This document shows positions 23,419 to 27,348 of a DNA stretch of 27,348 bases, piece after piece (the first letter of the stretch is position 1; the number at the start of each line of letters is the position of its first letter). The notes below the pieces were generated by a model, which saw nothing but the letters and a program-made list of their open reading frames with translations, was not told the origin of the DNA and made no database searches. The position numbers were made by a program, and so were the translations under genes. Source of the DNA: CALBPI01 sp039815365 (lineage in GTDB: Bacteria; Pseudomonadota; Gammaproteobacteria; Steroidobacterales; Woeseiaceae); assembly GCA_039815365.1 (NCBI GenBank), contig JBCBZK010000038.1, forward strand, positions 1-27,348, read 5' to 3'.

Positions 23419-24379
23419 CGCACAGTCCGTTGTTTCCTTCTATCACTTCACGCGTTTAGCGAATCCGCGCGAATTCGGCGAAACCGTGCGAGTGAAAGCA
23501 GCAAGTCTGAAGCTGTTAGGTACCGCTATAGTTGCGCCGGAGGGTCTCAATGCGACGTTCTGCGGGGCGTCACAAGCGTTGCAGGATTTATTGGCATGGA
23601 TTGGTGTGCAACCGGGCTTCGAGCCGTTAAAGGGCAGGTGGTCGCAGGCAGCAGGTACACCGTTTCGGCGTCTGCGTATCAAGTATCGCGATGAGATTGT
23701 GTCGATGGGTTTCGCGCACGTGAATCCTGCCGACGGTCAGGGTGAGCACGTTAACGCTGAGCAATGGCACGCCCTGCTGGATGATCCGAATACGTTAGTG
23801 ATTGATACCCGTAATGATTACGAAATTGAAATCGGTTCGTTTCCCGGCGCGGTTAATCCTCGCACCACCAATTTTCGTGAGTTCGCCGATTTCGTTGCGC
23901 GTGACGTGGAAGCCGATAAAGACCGACCGGTTGCGATGTTCTGTACCGGCGGCATTCGCTGCGAGAAGGCGACCGCGGTGATGCGCGAACGCGGGTTCAG
24001 CAATCTCTACCAGTTGGATGGCGGCATTTTGACGTATCTCGACGAGGTCGCTCAAACACCCAGCATCGAAAGCCGTTGGGAAGGTGAGTGTTTCGTGTTC
24101 GATGCACGGGTTGCGGTCGATGATTCGCTGACCCCGGGCGCTTATGTGCAGTGCCATGGTTGTCGACGCGCATTATCAGCCGACGACACGACCCAGCCTG
24201 AGTATGAGCCGGGTATTTGTTGTGCACGTTGTTTTGACACGATCAGCGACCAACAACGCGTGCAGTTTGAGGAGCGCCGTCGTCAGGTGGCGCTGGCCGA
24301 TGCACGCGGCGAAGCCCACATCGGTGCGGTCTATCCGGATCCGGTTGTGAAACCGGAAAACGACCAGGACAGTGGCTGA
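23411..24379 (+). CDS. trhO: tRNA uridine(34) hydroxylase, rhodanese family
   Basis: Rhodanese-domain enzyme (YceA/TrhO) that hydroxylates wobble uridine 34 to ho5U in an oxygen-dependent route. I start it at GTG 23411, which overlaps the plsB stop by 8 bases and gives 322 residues; a frame from 23360 would add 17 residues, all within plsB. The N-terminal ferredoxin-like part contains FYHFTRLANP and VAPEGLNATFCG. The rhodanese domain has VIDTRNDYEIEIGSFPGAVNP and active-site CTGGIRCEK with C178. A C-terminal cysteine cluster CHGC...CCARC probably binds zinc. Co-transcription with plsB is likely; a functional link between them is not evident. Confidence 0.93.
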   Translation: MTNAQSVVSFYHFTRLANPREFGETVRVKAASLKLLGTAIVAPEGLNATFCGASQALQDLLAWIGVQPGFEPLKGRWSQAAGTPFRRLRIKYRDEIVSMGFAHVNPADGQGEHVNAEQWHALLDDPNTLVIDTRNDYEIEIGSFPGAVNPRTTNFREFADFVARDVEADKDRPVAMFCTGGIRCEKATAVMRERGFSNLYQLDGGILTYLDEVAQTPSIESRWEGECFVFDARVAVDDSLTPGAYVQCHGCRRALSADDTTQPEYEPGICCARCFDTISDQQRVQFEERRRQVALADARGEAHIGAVYPDPVVKPENDQDSG

Positions 24380-24385
24380 TCGTCG

Positions 24386-24613
24386 TTAGGCGTTGAGGTC
24401 CGGGATCAATTCTGACTCGAGCCGATTGATACCGTCTTTGAGCCGTAATTTGCGTTTCTTCAGCCGTCTGAGTCTGACTTGGTCCATCGTTACATCGCTG
24501 GAAAGACGATCGATCAAGTCATCCAGGTCACGATGCATCACACGTAATTCTTTGAGTTTGGACAGCGTGTCGAGTGACGTCGCCTCCAGAATTTCTGTGA
24601 TGTTGTCGTCCAT
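24386..24613 (-). CDS. DUF465 (YdcH-like) small coiled-coil protein
   Basis: This 75-residue, highly charged, helical protein has the DUF465 signature: MHRDLDDLIDRL (26-37), then RLRRLKKRKLRLKDGINRLES toward the end and a terminal PDLNA. It probably forms a helical hairpin or coiled coil; its cellular role is unknown to me. The gene follows cysQ by 9 bases on the same strand, suggesting co-transcription, and lies 6 bases from the convergent trhO stop. Confidence 0.8.
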   Translation of the reverse strand: MDDNITEILEATSLDTLSKLKELRVMHRDLDDLIDRLSSDVTMDQVRLRRLKKRKLRLKDGINRLESELIPDLNA

Positions 24614-24622
24614 CGATGCGGC

Positions 24623-25405
24623 TTACGTGCCGAGCCAGTCGCGGCCGCGACTGCCTATGACGACGAAGTACGGGTTCAGGATGTCGGCTTTGTTGTTGTA
24701 GTCCAGCGGCGTGCCGTCAAGCTTGACGACGCTGCCACCCGCTGCCTCAACAACGGCCTGCGCGGCACCGGTATCCCACTCGGATGTGAGGCCGAGGCGC
24801 GGATAGACATCGGCATTGCCTTCCGCAACGACACAGAATTTCAGCGAGCTGCCCATCGCGATGATGTCGTGAGCGCCAATGCGCTCCAACCAGGCAACAA
24901 CATCGTCACTCTGATGTGATCGACTGCCAACGACGCGCGCGACCTCCGGCGTCTGCTCAGCGACATGGATGGCTTCAGGCGCCTTATCGCCATCAATACG
25001 CCATGCGCCAGCGTCGCAGTCGCCAACGTAGGTCACGCCGGTTACAGGAACATGCACGACGCCAAAAACAGGTTTGTGATTCTCAATACGCGCGATGTTA
25101 ACGGTGAACTCGCCGTTGCGTTTGACGAATTCCTTGGTGCCGTCGAGCGGATCAATCAGCCAGTAGCTCTGCCACCGTCCGCGTGTCTCGAAGTCGGGTA
25201 AGCCGTCCTCTTCGCTGATGACCGGTATATGGGCGTCATGGCGGGCCAGACCGTCAGCAATGACGTTGTGCGATGCAAGGTCGGCGCGCGTGAGCGGAGA
25301 ATCGTCTGCTTTTGCCTGAACGTCGAAATCAGTCTCGTAGACATCAAGGATGGCGGCTCCGGCTTTGCGCGCGAGCTCGATCGCCCACGGGTAACGGCTG
25401 TTCAT
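24623..25405 (-). CDS. cysQ: 3'(2'),5'-bisphosphate nucleotidase CysQ
   Basis: Hydrolyses 3'-phosphoadenosine 5'-phosphate to AMP, removing a toxic by-product of sulfate assimilation and recycling adenylate. The 260-residue protein has the inositol-monophosphatase-family metal sites: SEEDGLPDF (64-72), WLIDPLDGTKEF (82-93, D85 and D88) and EWDTGAAQAVVEAAGG near the C-terminus. ATG 25405 has GGAG 6 bases upstream. TGCTAATAT (25440-25432) is an extended -10 predicting a roughly 20-base leader. It is divergent from the nucleotidase gene; in many gammaproteobacteria, as I recall, nudE sits between such genes, and it is absent here. Confidence 0.95.
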   Translation of the reverse strand: MNSRYPWAIELARKAGAAILDVYETDFDVQAKADDSPLTRADLASHNVIADGLARHDAHIPVISEEDGLPDFETRGRWQSYWLIDPLDGTKEFVKRNGEFTVNIARIENHKPVFGVVHVPVTGVTYVGDCDAGAWRIDGDKAPEAIHVAEQTPEVARVVGSRSHQSDDVVAWLERIGAHDIIAMGSSLKFCVVAEGNADVYPRLGLTSEWDTGAAQAVVEAAGGSVVKLDGTPLDYNNKADILNPYFVVIGSRGRDWLGT

Positions 25406-25431
25406 GTCATGCTCCTACTAATCAAGTCGAC

Positions 25432-25440
25432 ATATTAGCA
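25432..25440 (-). promoter_or_regulatory. Extended -10 promoter of cysQ
   Basis: TGCTAATAT on the minus strand (hexamer TAATAT, 25437-25432) predicts a start near 25425. A -35 for this promoter would lie at about 25455-25460, directly over the -10 of the divergent nucleotidase promoter. No -35 consensus is present there. Confidence 0.5.
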
Positions 25441-25450
25441 AGAGCGCGTT

Positions 25451-25459
25451 TGCTACACT
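25451..25459 (+). promoter_or_regulatory. Extended -10 promoter of the yrfG-like gene
   Basis: TGCTACACT (hexamer 25454-25459) predicts a start near 25466, an 18-base leader with GGAG at 25474-25477 before ATG 25484. Its -35 position at a 17-bp spacer (25431-25436, CATATT) overlaps the -10 of cysQ. The same TGCTACACT occurs before the desaturase gene, but here the start is not leaderless. Confidence 0.5.
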
Positions 25460-25483
25460 ACGCGCTGTGTCACGGAGCGCATC

Positions 25484-26149
25484 ATGCACACAGTTCTGGA
25501 AGGTTGCGATACGTTGCTGTTGGATATGGACGGCACGCTGCTCGACCTTGCTTACGACAACTACTTTTGGCAAGAGCTGTTGCCGGTCACCTATGCGCAA
25601 ACGCACGGTATCGCCCACAGCGAAGCGGATGCCAAGCTGCGGGCGCTCATCGCCGCACAGGCCGGCACGCTCAATTGGTATTGCCTGGAATTCTGGACTG
25701 ACCAGTTGCAGCTCGACATATTGGCACTGAAGGCATCCTGTGCCGATCGAATTGGTTATCTGCCAGGCGCACGGGCTTTTCTGAAGTACGCGCGTGAATG
25801 TGGCTACCGACTCGTACTTGTGACGAATTCGAGTCGGGCGCTATTGAACATCAAGGATGAGCGCACGCAAGTGACAGATCTAATGGATGCCGTTTACAGC
25901 TCAGGCGACTTCGGTGCCGCGAAGGAATCGCAGCAGTTCTGGCAGCTATTCAGCGAAGCCGAAGATCTGCAGCGTGAGCGCGCCGTGTTGCTGGACGACA
26001 GCGCCTCGGTGTTAGCTGCGGCGACTCAGTTTGGTCTGGCCGGCGTACTTGGTTTGCGTAAACCGGATAGCCGCCGGGCCGCCAATCCGCTCGATGGCCA
26101 TCACAGCGTTGAGACTGTGGCCGACTTGCTACCGTTAGCTGCCGGTTGA
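25484..26149 (+). CDS. yrfG: HAD-family nucleotidase, YrfG-like (GMP/IMP nucleotidase)
   Basis: Haloacid-dehalogenase-type phosphatase of 221 residues. Motif I is DMDGT (14-18, nucleophile D14, acid D16), followed by LLDLAYDNYFWQELLPV, a sequence typical of the YrfG GMP/IMP 5'-nucleotidase group. LVTNSS gives motif II, AAKESQQFW the lysine motif III region, and LLDDSASVLAAA motif IV. GGAG lies 6 bases before ATG 25484. It is divergent from cysQ, whose product also removes phosphate from a purine nucleotide. Its 3' end overlaps the convergent helicase gene by 15 bases. The symbol is assigned by similarity to the YrfG pattern. Confidence 0.85.
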   Translation: MHTVLEGCDTLLLDMDGTLLDLAYDNYFWQELLPVTYAQTHGIAHSEADAKLRALIAAQAGTLNWYCLEFWTDQLQLDILALKASCADRIGYLPGARAFLKYARECGYRLVLVTNSSRALLNIKDERTQVTDLMDAVYSSGDFGAAKESQQFWQLFSEAEDLQRERAVLLDDSASVLAAATQFGLAGVLGLRKPDSRRAANPLDGHHSVETVADLLPLAAG

Positions 26150-27348
26150 TTCAGGCTTGGGATTGCGCGGACGTCTGCGTCGCGAGTTGTTGCCGCTCTC
26201 GTTGCGCGGCGGTCTGCCGCCGCCACTGCGTTGCCCGGGACGTCCGCCACCTTGACGTGGTTTGCGCGGTCTGCGCGGCGGTCTGACGATTTCCGGCAAC
26301 GATTCATGATCGAAGCTAGCTACCGGAATACGAAAACCAATGTAGTCCTCGATATCAGGCAGTGACATCACGTATTGCTCGCAACCGAAGCTAACAGCAA
26401 CACCTGACGCGCCTGCGCGTGCCGTGCGGCCGATACGATGCACATAGTCCTCGCGATCGCCTGGTAAGTCGTAGTTAAACACGTGACTGACGTCGTCAAT
26501 ATGCAAGCCACGTGACGCAACGTCAGTGCCGATCAGTACGTTTAACTCGCCTGTTTGGAAGGCTTTCAGCATACGCAGCCGTTTGCGCTGCGGCACATCC
26601 CCGGAGATCGCGCTGGCGTTAATGTCGTTGGCGTTCAGTGTGTCTTCCAACCGCTCAGCTTCACGTTTGGTATTCACAAAAACCATCGTGCGTTCGATAT
26701 CCAGTTCGCGCATTAACTTGATCAGCAGCGGAATTTTCTCTTCATTAGCAGGATAGTAAATGCTCTGCTCAACCCGGTCGGCAGTGACCTTCTCCGGCTC
26801 AATGCGAATCAGCTCTGGATCATTCATGTGCTCGGCGGCAAGCTCCATCACGCGGTAAGACAGTGTTGCGGAGAACAACAGATTCAAACGCTCACCCGCA
26901 GGCGGCAGACGACGCAACAAGAACCGGATGTCTTTGATGAATCCAAGATCAAACATGCGATCGGCTTCATCGAGTACCAACGCTTGCGTTTGGCGCATAT
27001 GAAACACGCGCTGCTTGAAGTAATCGATAATGCGCCCTGGTGTGCCGATCAGAATATCGATGCCATCTTCGATAGCGGTGCGTTGCTTGTCGTAGTCGGT
27101 CCCGCCGAATGCAACGCCGATCTTCAAGCCGGTGTGCACCCCCAGTTGCTTGGCGTCATCGGCAATCTGCACAGCAAGCTCGCGTGTGGGTGCCAGCACA
27201 AGTGCGCGAATACCGCCGGGTTCGGGGTGCTCTAGAGGTCGAGTCAGCAAATACTGGTACATCGCGATCCCATCCGGTCGATTCGACTTCACTTTCCCAG
27301 CCGCGCTCTCCGTCCACACATCCATCGTTGCCACATCATCGCGTTCGG
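26135..27348 (-). CDS. rhlB: DEAD-box RNA helicase, RhlB type (5' end outside window, motif I not recognisable)
   Basis: RhlB unwinds structured RNA, usually in the RNase E degradosome. The frame is open to the right edge, so the N-terminus is missing. Present are LVLAPTRELA (motif Ia), GTPGR (Ib), VLDEADRMFDLGFIKDIRFL (II), LLFSATLS (III), IGTDVASRGLHIDD (V) and YVHRIGRTARAG (VI). DYDKQR and the text after DEAD are typical of RhlB. The C-terminus is an arginine- and glycine-rich tail of about 50 residues, a likely RNA-binding extension. Where AxTGxGKT is expected, the sequence reads WTESAAGKVKSNRPDG (GK codons at 27298-27293), which is not a functional-looking Walker A. The frame then rejoins family-like sequence at AMYQYLLTRP. 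This may be real divergence, a local assembly error, or a shortened N-terminus. Confidence 0.88.
   Translation of the reverse strand, partial: ERDDVATMDVWTESAAGKVKSNRPDGIAMYQYLLTRPLEHPEPGGIRALVLAPTRELAVQIADDAKQLGVHTGLKIGVAFGGTDYDKQRTAIEDGIDILIGTPGRIIDYFKQRVFHMRQTQALVLDEADRMFDLGFIKDIRFLLRRLPPAGERLNLLFSATLSYRVMELAAEHMNDPELIRIEPEKVTADRVEQSIYYPANEEKIPLLIKLMRELDIERTMVFVNTKREAERLEDTLNANDINASAISGDVPQRKRLRMLKAFQTGELNVLIGTDVASRGLHIDDVSHVFNYDLPGDREDYVHRIGRTARAGASGVAVSFGCEQYVMSLPDIEDYIGFRIPVASFDHESLPEIVRPPRRPRKPRQGGGRPGQRSGGGRPPRNESGNNSRRRRPRNPKPESTGS

Noticed and set aside
25467..25730. A GTG-started ORF 7 bases after the TACACT element at 25454
   Set aside because: It resembles the leaderless pattern, but runs in a shadow frame of the nucleotidase gene, does not end at its ATG, and the real gene has its own GGAG site.

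Overview
The window reads as a gene-dense, moderately GC-rich stretch of a proteobacterial chromosome, most likely a gammaproteobacterium of uncertain order. LipA, SohB, PlsB, TrhO, CysQ, a YrfG-type nucleotidase and an RhlB-type helicase occur together, and gene starts overlap tightly (ATGA, GTGA). I see no rRNA, tRNA, CRISPR array, insertion sequence or integrase.

Layout. 1-622 (minus) is the 5' part of a cysteine-rich DUF2797 protein that leaves the left edge. 713-3605 holds lipA, sohB and an M48 lipoprotein protease. 3643-9356 is a complete four-gene DNA-repair cluster: metallo-beta-lactamase-fold exonuclease, ATP-dependent DNA ligase, Lhr-like DEXH helicase and PdeM-type phosphoesterase. 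9359-12318 carries a methyltransferase, a fatty acid desaturase, an L,D-transpeptidase and a possible 41-residue protein. 12288-13340 (minus) is a D-cysteine desulfhydrase/ACC deaminase-type PLP enzyme. 13448-15019 is an isolated contractile phage tail sheath-like protein, followed by a 37-residue membrane peptide. 15299-19804 is one overlapping operon: a 22-codon leader ORF, two paralogous GTPases, a small alpha/beta hydrolase, a small lipoprotein and a PhzF-family enzyme. Glucokinase (minus) meets it tail to tail. 20861-24379 is an 8-codon leader ORF, plsB and trhO. 24386-25405 (minus) is a DUF465 gene and cysQ. 25484-26149 is a YrfG-type nucleotidase, and 26135-27348 (minus) is an RhlB-type helicase running off the right edge.

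The strongest unexplained signals are: (1) the motif TACACT-N6-ATG three times, placing the predicted transcription start on the A of the start codon; in two cases that ATG opens a tiny ORF ending in an ATGA overlap with the real gene; (2) the tandem GTPase operon next to an orphan sheath gene; (3) an RhlB-type helicase whose Walker A region is unrecognisable; and (4) back-to-back cysQ and nucleotidase promoters that appear mutually exclusive. All assignments come from reading motifs by eye; no database search was run.
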